NCBI RefSeq assembly: GCF_000746205.1
Contig: NZ_JQKV01000002.1
Span: 434,001-498,000 of the forward strand
Direction of reading: 5' to 3'
DNA: 64,000 bases
From: Halorubrum sp. BV1
GTDB lineage: Archaea > Halobacteriota > Halobacteria > Halobacteriales > Haloferacaceae
The position numbers and the translations under genes were made by a program. Positions 16,097 through 24,784 of the stretch are shown here, piece by piece (position 1 is the first letter of the stretch; every line of letters begins with the position of its first letter). Below the pieces are notes generated by a model, which saw only the letters and a list, made by a program, of their open reading frames with translations, had not been told where the DNA came from and made no database searches.

Positions 16097-16720
16097 CTAC
16101 ACCGGGCCGGTGACCTCTCCCCGTCGGTCGTATTCGAGCACGGTCGCCACGCGCTCTGCAGTCGACGCCCCGAGTTCCCGTTCGACGAGGTACAACGCGA
16201 GGTCGATCCCGGCGGTGATCCCGCCCGCGGTGATCAGGTCGCCGTCGTCGACGACCCGCGCGTCGACGACCCGGGCGCCTGACTCGCGGAGTTCGTCGAG
16301 CGCCGACGCGTGCGTAACGGCCCGGCGTCCGTCGGTGACGCCCGCCTCGGCCAACAGCATCGATCCGGTACAGACCGAGGCGATAGTCACGTCAGCGTCG
16401 TGGTACCGGGCGAGCGCGTCGGGCAGGTCGCCCCGCTGCGCTTCGGCCCACGCGCTCGCCTCCTCGTCGCGCGCCCGCCACCCGCCGCCGGGGACGACGA
16501 GCAGGTCGGGGGCGTTCGCCGCGGTCGGTTCCGGCAGTGCGGCGTCGACCCCGACGCGCGTCCCGTGGCTCGCCGTCACCGTCTCGCGCTCGCCGAGCGT
16601 CACGTATCGGACGCGGCCTGCATCGGCCGCGTCGACCGCGAACGCGTGATCGAACACCTCGTACGGGCCGATCCCGTCGAGTTCGTCGAAGCCGTCGTAC
16701 ACCACCACGTCGACGTTCAT
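16097..16720 (-). CDS. DJ-1/PfpI-family protein
   Basis: A 207-residue class I glutamine-amidotransferase-like protein. It has the β-strand and acidic residue VVVYDGFDELD near the N-terminus, LLVVPGGGWRARD in the middle and the nucleophile elbow ASVCTGSMLLAEAG with the expected cysteine. This layout is closest to the isonitrile hydratase/AraC N-terminal group rather than the PfpI protease group, but the reaction cannot be assigned. It stands alone between the UspA gene and a repeat-bearing spacer. Confidence 0.87.
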   Translation of the reverse strand: MNVDVVVYDGFDELDGIGPYEVFDHAFAVDAADAGRVRYVTLGERETVTASHGTRVGVDAALPEPTAANAPDLLVVPGGGWRARDEEASAWAEAQRGDLPDALARYHDADVTIASVCTGSMLLAEAGVTDGRRAVTHASALDELRESGARVVDARVVDDGDLITAGGITAGIDLALYLVERELGASTAERVATVLEYDRRGEVTGPV

Positions 16721-16793
16721 ACCGGCCGTGAGACAGCGACCGGTATGTGTGTTGCCCTCATGTGACAGCTAGGCATGGGAACGACCGGGCGGC

Positions 16794-16845
16794 GATCGGC
16801 GGTGGTCGGTGGTGATCGGCGGTGGTTGGTGGTGATCGGCGGTGG
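16794..16845. repeat. 20-base tandem repeat, 2.6 copies
   Basis: The unit gatcggcggtggtcggtggt begins at 16794, 16814 (one substitution) and 16834 (partial). Just beyond, atggcgatcgcgatcg and atggcgattgcgatcg form a second short duplication (about 16856-16890). No gene is present in the 181-base spacer. Confidence 0.9.
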
Positions 16846-16901
16846 AGTACGATAGATGGCGATCGCGATCGATAAATGGCGATTGCGATCGGCGGGTGAC
16901 G

Positions 16902-17591
16902 TCAGCGATCGGCGAACGCTTCGACGACGGAGCTGACGTCGTCCGCGACGCGCTCGCGGTCGATCCGCTCGCCGCGATACGCCCGCTCGACGACGCCGTC
17001 GGGATTCACGAGCAGCGTCACGACGAGGTGAGTGAAGTCGTATCCCTCGATCCGCGACCGCTCTGTCGTCCGCTCGAAGCCGATTCCCAGCCGCTCTTGG
17101 ACAACCGTCTTCGCGCGCTCTCGACTCTCCGGGCGGAGGTAGTGCCAGTTGCCGGCCGCGAGGTCGACGCCGATCGCCTCGGCGTTGCGCCGCAGTTGCG
17201 CCTCGTCGTCGCGTTCGGGATCGAACGTGATCGGGAGGAAGAGCGTCTCGTCGGTGAGTCCCGCCTCCGCGATCCGGTGTTGGACGCCGACCAGTCGACG
17301 GAGAAGGATGCTACACTCGACGGGACAGGAGGTGAACACGCCCGTCACGAGCGCGGTCCGGTCGAGCGCCTCGCTGTCGATCGTGACGTCGGCGATCGGG
17401 TCGGTAAGTTCGAACGAGGGGAGCGGTTGGCCGTACGCGGGATACGCGAGATCCTCGCTGTCGGCGATCTGGTCCTCCTGTGGATCGAGGACGACATCTT
17501 CTGGATCGTCTCCGAACAGCCGCGCCGTGCATCCGGCGGTCGCCGCCGCAGTCAGCGCGCCGACGCTCCCGAGCAGCCTCCGGCGTTCCAT
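16902..17591 (-). CDS. Sco1/SenC-family copper chaperone lipoprotein
   Basis: A 229-residue secreted protein. MERRRLLGSVGALTAAATAGC combines a twin-arginine motif and a lipobox, so it is exported folded and lipid-anchored outside the membrane. The thioredoxin-like domain has the copper-binding CPVEC (CxxxC) and the later DFTHLV histidine of Sco proteins, which deliver copper to the CuA site of cytochrome oxidase. ATG at 17591 starts the Tat signal; an in-frame start nine codons upstream is unnecessary. It follows a SafE-like membrane gene by 60 bases on the same strand, consistent with a shared role in oxidase assembly. Confidence 0.9.
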   Translation of the reverse strand: MERRRLLGSVGALTAAATAGCTARLFGDDPEDVVLDPQEDQIADSEDLAYPAYGQPLPSFELTDPIADVTIDSEALDRTALVTGVFTSCPVECSILLRRLVGVQHRIAEAGLTDETLFLPITFDPERDDEAQLRRNAEAIGVDLAAGNWHYLRPESRERAKTVVQERLGIGFERTTERSRIEGYDFTHLVVTLLVNPDGVVERAYRGERIDRERVADDVSSVVEAFADR

Positions 17592-17651
17592 ACCCGATCG
17601 CAGGCGCCGTCCGGACATAACGCGTCTGGTGCGTCCGTCGAACGTGCCGGA

Positions 17652-18515
17652 TCAGAGCGGCGAGTAGTAGGGGATCGGTGGGTGAGGAAGCGGAACGCCG
17701 ATCGTCGCGAGCCCGTGTTGAAGCGGGATATACCCGAGTGCGACGAAGGCGACCCCGAGCACTCGGTGGAGCCGCATCCGCGTCTCGACGCCCACGGACT
17801 GGAACACGGTTCCAAAGAGGAACATCGCCGGCACCGTTCCAGCGCCGAGTGCGGCGAGCGCGGCCGCGCCACCGACGGCACTCCCCTGCACGAACGCGTA
17901 CAGGAACGCCGGGTACAGAAGCGGACACGGGAGGAGTCCGTGGGCAGCGCCGAGGCCGACGATCCGCCAGCCGCCGACCCACGCGTCGACGTGCGGAACG
18001 AGTCGGTCGGTGACGACATTCGTCGCCGACGAGAGGCCGGGAACCGGCAGCGCGTGCAGTTGCAGCCGTAGCGCGTATCTGACCCCGATAGCGATGATTG
18101 CGCCGCCGACGAGAATCCCGGTGAGCGCGTGCACGTCGTCCGCGACCGTCGTGACCGTCCGCGCGCTGACGAACGCCACGCTCCCCGCGAGGCCGAACAG
18201 CCCGCCGATGGCGGCGTAGCTCGTCGTCCGACCGAGGTTGAACAGGGCGTGCTGGCGCACCTGTCGAACCGTGAGACGATCCGCGCGCGACCCGGTGCCG
18301 GGACGGTCGGCGTCGCCGCGCATGCGGTCGGCGTACGTCGTGACGAGCGGGCCGCACATGCCGATGCAGTGAGCCCCGCCGAGCAGCCCGACGAGCGCGA
18401 ACACGACGAGACTCAGCGGCTCCGCCGAATAGATCGATCCGGTCGGTTCGCACGTCGTCGCGGCGGCGCTCGGCTCCGGGCGAAGCGGGGCGAGAAACGT
18501 CGCGAGCGCATCCAT
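17652..18515 (-). CDS. Sulfite exporter TauE/SafE-like (UreH-type) membrane protein
   Basis: A 287-residue protein with about six to seven transmembrane segments. GLLGGAHCIGMCGPLV (first segment) and GAAHGLLPCPLLYPAF (middle) are the paired cysteine/proline motifs of the UreH/CcoH-associated DsbD-like family, thought to move copper or electrons across the membrane. Histidines in both motifs support a metal role. It is upstream of the sco gene on the same strand, so the pair probably serves copper handling for haem-copper oxidase. Direct evidence for the transported species is lacking. Confidence 0.82.
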   Translation of the reverse strand: MDALATFLAPLRPEPSAAATTCEPTGSIYSAEPLSLVVFALVGLLGGAHCIGMCGPLVTTYADRMRGDADRPGTGSRADRLTVRQVRQHALFNLGRTTSYAAIGGLFGLAGSVAFVSARTVTTVADDVHALTGILVGGAIIAIGVRYALRLQLHALPVPGLSSATNVVTDRLVPHVDAWVGGWRIVGLGAAHGLLPCPLLYPAFLYAFVQGSAVGGAAALAALGAGTVPAMFLFGTVFQSVGVETRMRLHRVLGVAFVALGYIPLQHGLATIGVPLPHPPIPYYSPL

Positions 18516-18571
18516 ACACGCCGTAGGCGTCGGCCGACACTAACCGATCTGGTGCGACTGACGAACGAAGT

Positions 18572-18631
18572 ACGACGGAAAGGAAAAGCACGACAGAAAG
18601 GGAAAGCACGACAGAAAGGAAAAGCACGACT
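18572..18631. repeat. 18-base purine-rich tandem repeat, three copies
   Basis: acgacggaaaggaaaagc occurs at 18572, 18590 and 18608 with one or two changes, then breaks off. It lies in the 195-base gap between the SafE-like gene and tRNA-Glu. No reading frame across it looks genuine. Confidence 0.88.
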
Positions 18632-18710
18632 GGAAGGAACTCAAAATCCTTCGCGCCTGTCGGACCGTCGGCTGCGAAAACTGTCGTTAGGATTGAGAAC
18701 GGAACGAGAA

Positions 18711-18785
18711 TGCTCCGGCTGGGATTTGAACCCAGGTCATCACCGTGAGAGGGTGATATGATTGGCCGGACTACACCACCAGAGC
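18711..18785 (-). tRNA. tRNA-Glu (anticodon CTC)
   Basis: On the minus strand, acceptor gctctgg pairs with ccggagc (one G:U), discriminator A. The anticodon stem tcacc/ggtga encloses the loop ctctcac, reading CTC; the T arm is ctggg-ttcaaat-cccag. 75 bases, no intron and no encoded CCA. Confidence 0.95.
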
Positions 18786-18904
18786 GCGCGTCTCCTACGC
18801 ATTCGTCGGTACGAAAGGAGATTGTAAAACAGTTCCGTTTCGCCGCTTCCGTGCCCCAGTTTACCGTGACAGAGACCGGCGCTCACGCGCCGTCGCCGGA
18901 CCGC

Positions 18905-19969
18905 TCACACGTCGACGGCGAGCGGCGTCGCGTCGGGTGCGCCGGCAGCGATCGCGGCGAGGAGGTCTGCGACCGCGTCGAGGTCACCGGTGTCTATCAC
19001 CTCGACCGGCGTGTGCATGTAGCGGTTCGGGATCGAGACGGTGAGCGACGGGACGCCACCGCGGGCGGTGTAGAACGCGTCCGCGTCGGTGCCGGTCCGC
19101 GTGCCGGCCGCCTGCAGTTGCACGTCGATGTCGGCGTCGGTCGCGGCGGTCGTGGCGAGGTCGACGAGCGCGGGGTGGTTCGCGCTCCCGCGGCTCACCA
19201 CCGGTCCGGCTCCGAGTTCGACCGGACCTCGGTGCTCGCGGTCGACATCCGGAGTGTCGGTGGCGTGGGTGACGTCCACTGCGACGAACGCGTCCACATC
19301 GTCGAGGTCGACGCCGACCATCCGCGCGCCCTGCAGTCCGACCTCCTCTTGAACCGTGGACACGGCGTAGACGGTCGGAGCCACCTCGGCAGCGGCGGCG
19401 CGACGGAGGCCCTCTGCGGCCGCCCACGTCCCGGTTCGGTTGTCGATCCCCCGCGCGGCGATCCGGTCGCCGGCCAGCTCCGCCGCGGCGGTCGAGAACG
19501 TGACGGGGTCGCCGATCTCGACGTGCTCGCGAGCCTCGTCGGCGTCGGCCGCGCCGATGTCGACGAACTGCCCGGCGATGTCCTCGTGTTCTTCGTTACC
19601 GGTGTCACGGAGGTGGATCGCGGTCTGTCCGATCACGCCGTTGACGGGGTCGTCGGCGTGGACGGTGACGTGTTGTCCCTTCGAGACGGTGCGGTCTGAC
19701 CCCCCGATCCGACCGATCCGGAGGTAGCCGTCGTCGAGGACGTCTCGAACGATGAATCCGATCTCGTCGGCGTGGCCGGTGAACGCGAACGTCGGTGCCT
19801 CGGGGTCTCCCTCGTGGACGGCGACCGCGTTGCCGTACGCGTCGGTCGACACCTCGTCTGCGAACTTGCGGACGTATTCGGTCCAGACGCGCTGGCTCGC
19901 CGTCTCGAAACCGGACGGACTGGCGGTCGCGAGCAGGTCGTCGAGGAACGCCCGCTGTGGCTGGTTCAT
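18905..19969 (-). CDS. M42-family aminopeptidase (tetrahedral peptidase type)
   Basis: A 354-residue dinuclear metallopeptidase. The ligands follow the family pattern: FTGHADEIGFIV (His, Asp), GIDNRTG (bridging Asp), VQEEVGLQGA (general-base Glu and ligand Glu), VAVDVTHATD (Asp) and RYMHTPVE (His). M42 enzymes form tetrahedral dodecamers that trim short peptides released by the proteasome. Start ATG at 19969 gives the usual FLDDLLATASPSGFE N-terminus. It is divergent from the DUF2342 protease gene. Substrate preference among M42 subgroups cannot be read from the sequence. Confidence 0.9.
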   Translation of the reverse strand: MNQPQRAFLDDLLATASPSGFETASQRVWTEYVRKFADEVSTDAYGNAVAVHEGDPEAPTFAFTGHADEIGFIVRDVLDDGYLRIGRIGGSDRTVSKGQHVTVHADDPVNGVIGQTAIHLRDTGNEEHEDIAGQFVDIGAADADEAREHVEIGDPVTFSTAAAELAGDRIAARGIDNRTGTWAAAEGLRRAAAAEVAPTVYAVSTVQEEVGLQGARMVGVDLDDVDAFVAVDVTHATDTPDVDREHRGPVELGAGPVVSRGSANHPALVDLATTAATDADIDVQLQAAGTRTGTDADAFYTARGGVPSLTVSIPNRYMHTPVEVIDTGDLDAVADLLAAIAAGAPDATPLAVDV

Positions 19970-20107
19970 GAGTGTGGCTGTCGCGGCACAAACAATAAAT
20001 CGCCGGATCCGCCGCTCGAACCGGTGACAGCGTCCGCATTCGGTGTCTCCCTCGGCACTCGACGACACCGCCACAAGGGATTTGAATCGGGTCCACCTCT
20101 GATAGGC

Positions 20108-21172
20108 ATGGACATCCTCCGCAGCGCCCGGGTCGTCTCCGAGGCGTCCGGTTCCGGCGTCGCCGATTGGGACCGGGCCGCCGCGGCCGCGAAGACGAGC
20201 ACCGATCCCGGGTCGCTCGCGCTCACCGGCGCGGATCGAGAGGGCTACGCGACCGACGTTCGCGACGCGAACGCGCGCCTCCGCGACGTCGCCGGGATCG
20301 ACTTCGACGTGCCGGAGACGATCGAGGTACAGAACCGCCACCACTGGATCGACGCGAGCGCGGACACTTTTCGGCGGGTGATGGCTCCGATCGAGGCGGC
20401 CGCGACCGGTTCGAAGGCGACCGATTCGGACGCACCCTATCGAGAGACGGGGGGCTCCGGTGGGCAGTTTGCCCCCGCACTCGGGGACGCCTCCGCGGTC
20501 GGCGGGACGTGGGAGCCGGTGCGTGACCTCTCTCGGATCGCCAACACCGGCTCGATGGCGTTCGCGCTCGGGTTCCTCGCGCGAAACGTGCTCGGCCAGT
20601 ACGATCCACTGTTGCTCGCCGACGAGCCCGACGCCGACCACGGACTGTACTTCGTCCACCCGAACATCGTCCGCGTCGCGGCGACGCTCGACGTCGAATT
20701 TCCTCGGTTCAGGCGGTGGATCGCTTTCCACGAGGTGACGCACGCGGCGGAGTTCGGCGCGGCACCGTGGCTCCCCGAGTACCTCGAATCTCGGGTCGAG
20801 CGCGGCGTCGACGGCCTCTCAGCCGGCGGGTTCGACCCGGCCGCGTTTGCGGAGCTACAGACCGCGATGACCGCGGTCGAGGGGTACGCGGAGGTGCTCA
20901 TGGACCGCGCGTTCGACGGCGAGTACGCCGACCTGCGCCGGAAGCTCGACGCCCGGCGCGGAGGCGGCGGCCCGGTACAGCGGCTCGCGCGACGCCTGCT
21001 CGGTCTCGGACTCAAACGCCGACAGTACGAGCGCGGCGCGGCGTTTTTCACACACGTCGCCGACGCCCGCGGAATCGAGGCCGCAAGCTCCGTCTGGGAC
21101 GGCCCCGAGGCCCTTCCGAGCGCTGCCGAGATCGACGACCCGTCGGCGTGGATCTCGCGCGTCGACCCGTGA
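20108..21172 (+). CDS. Zinc-dependent metalloprotease, DUF2342/F420-associated family
   Basis: A 354-residue protein of the family annotated as coenzyme-F420-biosynthesis-associated or DUF2342. The zincin core is IAFHEVTHAAEFGAAPWL (HExxH followed by the family's F and PWL), with VEGYAEVLMD as the likely third-ligand helix downstream. The N-terminal region includes LGFLARNVLGQYDPLLL, also conserved. There is no signal peptide, so it is cytoplasmic. Despite the family name, I see no evidence linking it to F420. The upstream open frame overlaps the M42 gene and is ignored. Confidence 0.82.
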   Translation: MDILRSARVVSEASGSGVADWDRAAAAAKTSTDPGSLALTGADREGYATDVRDANARLRDVAGIDFDVPETIEVQNRHHWIDASADTFRRVMAPIEAAATGSKATDSDAPYRETGGSGGQFAPALGDASAVGGTWEPVRDLSRIANTGSMAFALGFLARNVLGQYDPLLLADEPDADHGLYFVHPNIVRVAATLDVEFPRFRRWIAFHEVTHAAEFGAAPWLPEYLESRVERGVDGLSAGGFDPAAFAELQTAMTAVEGYAEVLMDRAFDGEYADLRRKLDARRGGGGPVQRLARRLLGLGLKRRQYERGAAFFTHVADARGIEAASSVWDGPEALPSAAEIDDPSAWISRVDP

Positions 21173-21252
21173 CCGCCTCCCGATCGCTCCTGCGGAAACG
21201 CGCGATGTTCGTCCCGCCGGTTCCCGCGTCTGTTCACGGAGCGCCCGCCGTC

Positions 21253-22008
21253 TTACCGTGAGCTGTCCTCCGCCGCGTCGCCGGGCGTCTCGCTGTCGTC
21301 ATCCTCGTCTTCGCTCTCCGCGTCGTCCGTCTCATCTTCCGCGGTGGCGCTTTCTACGGTTTCTTCGACCGTTTCTTCGACCGTTTCTTCGACTTTCTCG
21401 CCGACTGTCTCCTCGACCGTCTTCTCCACCGTCTCCTCGACTTTCTCACCGACGGTCTCTTCTACCTTCTCGCCGACCGTTTCCTCGACCGTCTTCTCGA
21501 CCGATTCGCCGACGGTCTTTTCCACCGTCTCCTCGACCTTCTCACCGACCGTTTCTTCTACCTTCTCGCCGACGGTCTTTTCCACCGTTTCTCCGACCGT
21601 CTCCTCGACCGTCTTCTCGACCGATTCGCCGACGGTCTTTTCCACCGTCTCCTCGACCGTTTCTTCTACCTTCTCGCCGACGGTCTTTTCCACCGTCTCC
21701 TCGACTTTACCGGTCACTTCTTTGTCGACGGTGTCACCGACGGTCTTCTCCACTTCCCTGTTGACCGTGTCACCGACGGTCTTCTCCACTTCCTTACCGA
21801 CCTGATCTGCGACCTCGCGGGTCATCCAGTCGGGATCGAACCGTGCCATCTTCCAGACGACGTGGACGACGTAGGACGCGAACACACCGATACCGAACGC
21901 GACGCCGACGTCGTTGGGTTCGAACGTCGCGATGAGCACGATGGACAACACGATCAGCGCGCCGTACGCGATATCCGTGAGCGCGTCCACGCGGGCGGGA
22001 CTCGCCAT
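21253..22008 (-). CDS. Membrane protein with a long valine-every-fourth-residue repeat
   Basis: About 251 residues. Two hydrophobic segments (about 12-30 and 35-52) form an N-terminal hairpin. From about residue 65, valine occupies every fourth position for roughly 38 consecutive tetrads, built from EETV, EKTV, GEKV and GESV units. The tail is very acidic (DDAESEDEDDDSE). The DNA shows matching 12-base periodicity at about 21350-21800. A strict four-residue period gives a continuous slowly twisting hydrophobic stripe on a helix, not the heptad of ordinary coiled coils. I recognise no family. ATG at 22008 is preferred to a GTG three codons upstream. Confidence 0.8.
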   Translation of the reverse strand: MASPARVDALTDIAYGALIVLSIVLIATFEPNDVGVAFGIGVFASYVVHVVWKMARFDPDWMTREVADQVGKEVEKTVGDTVNREVEKTVGDTVDKEVTGKVEETVEKTVGEKVEETVEETVEKTVGESVEKTVEETVGETVEKTVGEKVEETVGEKVEETVEKTVGESVEKTVEETVGEKVEETVGEKVEETVEKTVEETVGEKVEETVEETVEETVESATAEDETDDAESEDEDDDSETPGDAAEDSSR

Positions 22009-22239
22009 CGTCACCACCCCACCGTACCGGCGTCCCGGGCCGTCGCTCTCGGCTGTCGGCGTTCCTCGATATCCACCCGCCGCTTCGACGTGTTGGGGGT
22101 CATATATGCGTCATCCGCGCTGACGGGGTAAAATGACCGTGCTTCTGTGTCGACGCCGCGACCGAGGCCAGAGTCTAGATTCCGCCGATCGCCGCTCGCG
22201 GAGCGCGGTCCTTTTGTGCCGGATGGGCGAACGCGGAGC

Positions 22240-23373
22240 ATGGACATAGAGGAGGGCGGCGTCACCGTCTCCGTTCCGGAAGCGCGCGACGGGGCGAGCG
22301 AGGGGACCGGCGGCGGTGTCTTCTTCAACCCCACACAGGAGCTGAACCGCGACATCACCGTCGCGGCGCTTCGCGCGTATCGCGACCGCGAGCCGCGCGC
22401 CGCCTCGTACCTCGACGCGATGGCGGCCTCCGGGATCCGTGGCGTCCGCGCCGCCGCAGAAGGGTACGACGTGACCTGCGCCGACGTCGACCCCGACGCG
22501 GTCGCCCTCGCGGCCGAGAACCTCGCCGACAACGGCCTCGACGGAGCGACCGTCCGGCGCGACGTGAACGCCCTGCTGTACGACGACGGGCCGTTCGACG
22601 TCGTCGATCTGGACCCGTACGGAACGCCGATCCCCTTCGCCGACGCGGCGTTCGCGAACGGCCGGAACCTGATCTGCGTCACGGCCACGGACACCGCGCC
22701 GCTCTGTGGCGCGCACCTGCAGAGCGGGATCCGCAAGTACGGGGCCGTCCCCCGAAACACCGACTACCACCCCGAGATGGGGCTCCGGACGCTGATCTCG
22801 GCGCTCGTCCGGACCGCAGCGCGCTACGACAAGGCGGCGACACCGATCGTCTCGCACGTCTCGCGTCACTACGCTCGGACGTACCTCGAACTGGAGTCCG
22901 GCGCGCGGGCGGCGGACGCCTGCGTCGACGAACTCGGCTACGTCGATCACTGCGAGGACTGCCTCTGGCGCGAGCCGACAGCGGGACTGATCGCCGACCC
23001 CGCCGACGCCTGCCCGGTCTGCGGGAGCGACCGCGTGCTCACGGCCGGCCCGATCTGGCTCGGTTCCGTCGCCGACGCAGAGTTCGCTCGCGCGGTCCGC
23101 GACCGCGTCACGGACGACATGGGCGAGGCGAAGCGCGCTCGAAAGCTGCTCGACACGGTCGCGACCGAGATCGAGACGCCGACGCACTACGACCAACACC
23201 GGCTGTACAAGCAGTGGGGCGAGCCCGCGATCGGCATGGACGAGTTCGTCGCGCACCTGCGTGCGGCCGGTCACGAAGCGAGCCGCGCCCACTACCGCGG
23301 CACGGCGGTCAAGACCACGGCGTCGATCCCCGAGATGCGCGAGGCGATCCTCGGCGACGACGCGGGCGACTGA
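22240..23373 (+). CDS. trm1: tRNA (guanine26-N2)-dimethyltransferase
   Basis: A 377-residue Trm1 enzyme that methylates G26 at the D/anticodon junction of tRNA using S-adenosylmethionine. The N-terminus has VFFNPTQELNRDIT; the methyltransferase core includes the DAMAASGIRGVR SAM loop and the DLDPYGTP catalytic segment. The C-terminal part contains a CEDC and CPVCGSD pair that may bind zinc, then HYDQHRLYKQWGEP. The length is normal for archaeal Trm1. The start at 22240 follows a short spacer; upstream codons in the frame do not match the family. Confidence 0.95.
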   Translation: MDIEEGGVTVSVPEARDGASEGTGGGVFFNPTQELNRDITVAALRAYRDREPRAASYLDAMAASGIRGVRAAAEGYDVTCADVDPDAVALAAENLADNGLDGATVRRDVNALLYDDGPFDVVDLDPYGTPIPFADAAFANGRNLICVTATDTAPLCGAHLQSGIRKYGAVPRNTDYHPEMGLRTLISALVRTAARYDKAATPIVSHVSRHYARTYLELESGARAADACVDELGYVDHCEDCLWREPTAGLIADPADACPVCGSDRVLTAGPIWLGSVADAEFARAVRDRVTDDMGEAKRARKLLDTVATEIETPTHYDQHRLYKQWGEPAIGMDEFVAHLRAAGHEASRAHYRGTAVKTTASIPEMREAILGDDAGD

Positions 23374-23433
23374 GTCGTCTCTCGTCCCACTGAGACCCTC
23401 TCGTTTTTGTCGCGATCGCCCGAATCACCCCGT

Positions 23434-24750
23434 GTGTCCCGCCACGCGACCGCCGCAGTCGATACCGTTCGCCGCGTCGCCGACGTCGCGATCGACCGGC
23501 AGGTGACGTTCCTCGCCGCCGCGATCGCCTACTACGCGTTCGTCTCGCTTATCCCCGCGCTGCTGTTGCTCGTCGTCGTCGCGAGCGCGGTGTTCGGCGA
23601 GACGATCGCCGCCCGGGTCGTCGCAGCGACGGGAGAGTTCCTCACACCGGCCGGACAGGGCGCGGTCGCCGCGGCGGTCTCGTCGGCCGGCGGCCGGACC
23701 GGAGCCGGCGTGCTGGGACTCGCCGTCCTGCTCTGGTCGACGCTGAAGGTGTTCCGCGGGCTCGACACCGCGTTCGGCACGCTGTACGGCGTCGAGAAAC
23801 GCCCCTCCCTCCCGGAGCAAGTTGTGGACGCGGTCGCGGTCGCGGTCGCCGTCGGCGTCGGCATCGGGACGATGGTCGCCGTCGGCGCGTTCGTCGCGGC
23901 CGCGGACGCGGTCCCGGCGGTGGAGGCGGCGAGCCTCCTCGCGCTCCCGACGGTGCTCGCGGTCGTGTTCCTCCCCCTGTACTACCTGCTTCCGGAACCC
24001 TCGGTGTCGGTTCGAGAGGCACTGCCCGGTGCGGTGTTCGCCGCGGTCGGCTGGACGCTCCTGCAGGCCGGCTTTCAGGTGTACGCCGCGAGCGCCGGCC
24101 AGTACCAGGTGTACGGCGTCATCGGCGGCGTCCTGCTTCTCGTCACGTGGCTGTACCTCGCCGCCGTCGTCGTCGTCCTCGGTGGCGTGGTCAACGTCGT
24201 GCTCGCCGCCCGCGATCGCCCCGGAGTGGCCCCGCGGAGATCCCGTCGACCGGACCGCGGTGGGCTCCCGGCCCGCCACGGTGCGGACCGGCAGTTACAA
24301 CACGCCCGCGACCGACCCCCGAGTATGAACGGCGAGTCGGACGGTGCAGCCGGTGCCGGCGACGAGGAGCGCCCGCGTGGGGCCCCGGACGTCGCGGCGC
24401 TGCGAGAGGAACTCAGCGAGCTCCGTGCGGAGTTCGACGAGTTCGAGGACGACGTCGAGGACCGAACCGTCGACAAACCCGCGGTCGAAGCCGAGCTGAA
24501 ACGGTACGTTCGCAGCCGGATGCGTCGCGGGCACGCCCGCGGTTGGGGACCATACCTCGTGTTGCTGTACGGAACGGTGCTGACGCTCGGGGCGTTCGCG
24601 TTGCTCGATGGCCTCTACGCCATCGCCGCCATGGTGATCCTCGGGCTGTCGACGCTCGGGCTGTACACCCTCTTTATCATCGTCGGCATCGGCCTGAACG
24701 TGCTTGAGACGCCCGGAAAAGCGCTTGAGTACGCACGCGACCGGAAATGA
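23434..24750 (+). CDS. YihY/BrkB-family membrane protein fused in frame to a second membrane domain
   Basis: A 438-residue reading frame with two parts. Residues 1-270 are a YihY/BrkB (formerly ribonuclease BN) protein: six transmembrane segments with FLAAAIAYYAFVSLIPALLLL at the start and VYGVIGGVLLLVTWLYLAA near the end. An Arg/Pro/Gln-rich stretch follows that reads like translated non-coding DNA. From Met at 24325 begins a second protein-like unit with a coiled coil (LREELSELRAEFDEFEDDVEDRTVDKP) and two membrane segments. In other haloarchaea, as I recall, the second unit is its own gene. No stop separates them here. Either a true fusion or two genes whose separating stop has been lost. 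Confidence 0.78.
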   Translation: MSRHATAAVDTVRRVADVAIDRQVTFLAAAIAYYAFVSLIPALLLLVVVASAVFGETIAARVVAATGEFLTPAGQGAVAAAVSSAGGRTGAGVLGLAVLLWSTLKVFRGLDTAFGTLYGVEKRPSLPEQVVDAVAVAVAVGVGIGTMVAVGAFVAAADAVPAVEAASLLALPTVLAVVFLPLYYLLPEPSVSVREALPGAVFAAVGWTLLQAGFQVYAASAGQYQVYGVIGGVLLLVTWLYLAAVVVVLGGVVNVVLAARDRPGVAPRRSRRPDRGGLPARHGADRQLQHARDRPPSMNGESDGAAGAGDEERPRGAPDVAALREELSELRAEFDEFEDDVEDRTVDKPAVEAELKRYVRSRMRRGHARGWGPYLVLLYGTVLTLGAFALLDGLYAIAAMVILGLSTLGLYTLFIIVGIGLNVLETPGKALEYARDRK

Positions 24751-24784
24751 CGGCGGGGGCTGTCAGCCGAACGGTGATCGAGGC

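Noticed and set aside
18578..18627. Purine-rich 18-base repeats as a CRISPR-like or origin element
   Set aside because: The copies are contiguous without spacers, and there is no Orc1/Cdc6 gene or ORB-like box nearby.
21344..21805. Plus-strand Ser/Thr/Pro/Phe repeat frame opposite the valine-tetrad gene
   Set aside because: A mirror of the 12-base repeat; the minus-strand product has membrane segments, an acidic tail and haloarchaeal composition, while the plus frame has neither start context nor acidic residues.
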